This document shows, in pieces, positions 29,709 to 29,763 of a stretch of 29,763 nucleotides of DNA (positions are counted from its first letter, which is position 1; every line of letters starts with the position of its first letter). Below the pieces are notes generated by a model. The model made no database searches. It was not told the DNA's origin and saw only the letters and a program-made list of their open reading frames with translations. A program made the translations under genes and the position numbers. Origin of the DNA: JADZGC01 sp964613485. Lineage in GTDB: Bacteria; Patescibacteriota; Saccharimonadia; CAILAD01; GCA-016700035. The stretch spans positions 1 to 29,763 of the forward strand of contig CAZTHB010000007.1 in assembly GCA_964613485.1 (NCBI GenBank). Reading direction: 5' to 3'.

Positions 29709-29742
29709 GCCCCTCGTCAACCCGACGATGGGCAATTTATTT
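29709..29742 (+). terminator. Terminator after the nucleotidyltransferase-fold gene
   Basis: Stem GCCC-TCGTC / GACGA-GGGC with one internal C-T mismatch and loop AACCC, followed by AATTTATTT. Nothing is recognised in the last 20 bases of the window. Confidence 0.65.
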
Positions 29743-29763
29743 ACGCAAAGTTATTGGCAGGAG

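Overview
The window looks like chromosomal DNA from a Candidate Phyla Radiation (Patescibacteria) bacterium, most likely Candidatus Saccharibacteria (TM7) or a close relative. The reasons are a compact ribosomal superoperon in the usual bacterial order, the absence of L30 (rpsE overlaps rplO directly, with no rpmD, a known CPR trait), secY followed directly by infA with no adk or map, and many small lineage-specific membrane proteins. UGA is an ordinary stop (for example in rplC, rpsE and rplX), which argues against the code-25 lineages (Gracilibacteria, Absconditabacteria). The lineage call is inference; no 16S gene is present.

Bases 1-17771 carry the translation block on the + strand: the 3' part of fusA, a terminator, an unfamiliar pair of two-helix membrane proteins, tuf with a near-consensus promoter, and rpsJ closed by a strong terminator. 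An antiparallel small gene with its own promoter and a 21-bp dyad follows, so the S10 operon is split. The long run then restarts: rplC-rplD-rplW-rplB-rpsS-[gap: rplV, most of rpsC]-rpsC'-rplP-rpmC-rpsQ-rplN-rplX-rplE-rpsN-rpsH-rplF-rplR-rpsE-rplO-secY-infA-rpmJ-rpsM-rpsK-rpsD-rpoA-rplQ-rplM-rpsI, ending in a terminator. Many neighbours overlap as ATGA or TAATG, pointing to translational coupling.

Bases 17772-21545 hold a K+ channel RCK-domain protein (5' end in a gap), an RluA/RluD-type pseudouridine synthase, a short DNA polymerase III delta-prime-like protein, a membrane-anchored TPR protein, and a cluster tRNA-Thr(GGT), tRNA-Tyr(GTA), a CxxC small protein, tRNA-Thr(TGT). The protein gene starts 5 nt after one tRNA and stops inside the next.

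Bases 21546-29763 are an envelope and signalling region: a 7-helix membrane protein; a leftward three-gene unit (anchored extracytoplasmic protein, histidine-bearing polytopic protein, histidine kinase with no response regulator nearby); an S49 (SppA-like) membrane peptidase; a Kef-type cation/proton antiporter with an RCK domain; a PGPGW-family small membrane protein; and a lone nucleotidyltransferase-fold protein.

Five 100-N scaffold gaps affect the annotation. Two are flanked by identical 55-bp copies, meaning unmerged overlapping contig ends, so rpsJ and rplD are really intact. The other three hide real sequence (rpsS end/rplV/rpsC start, middle of rplE, start of the K+ channel). Several first genes of transcription units have a -10 box whose 3' end is about 7 nt from the ATG and no Shine-Dalgarno, suggesting that leaderless mRNAs are common here. 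There is no CRISPR array, prophage or insertion sequence, and no stretch over 300 bases lacks a gene.
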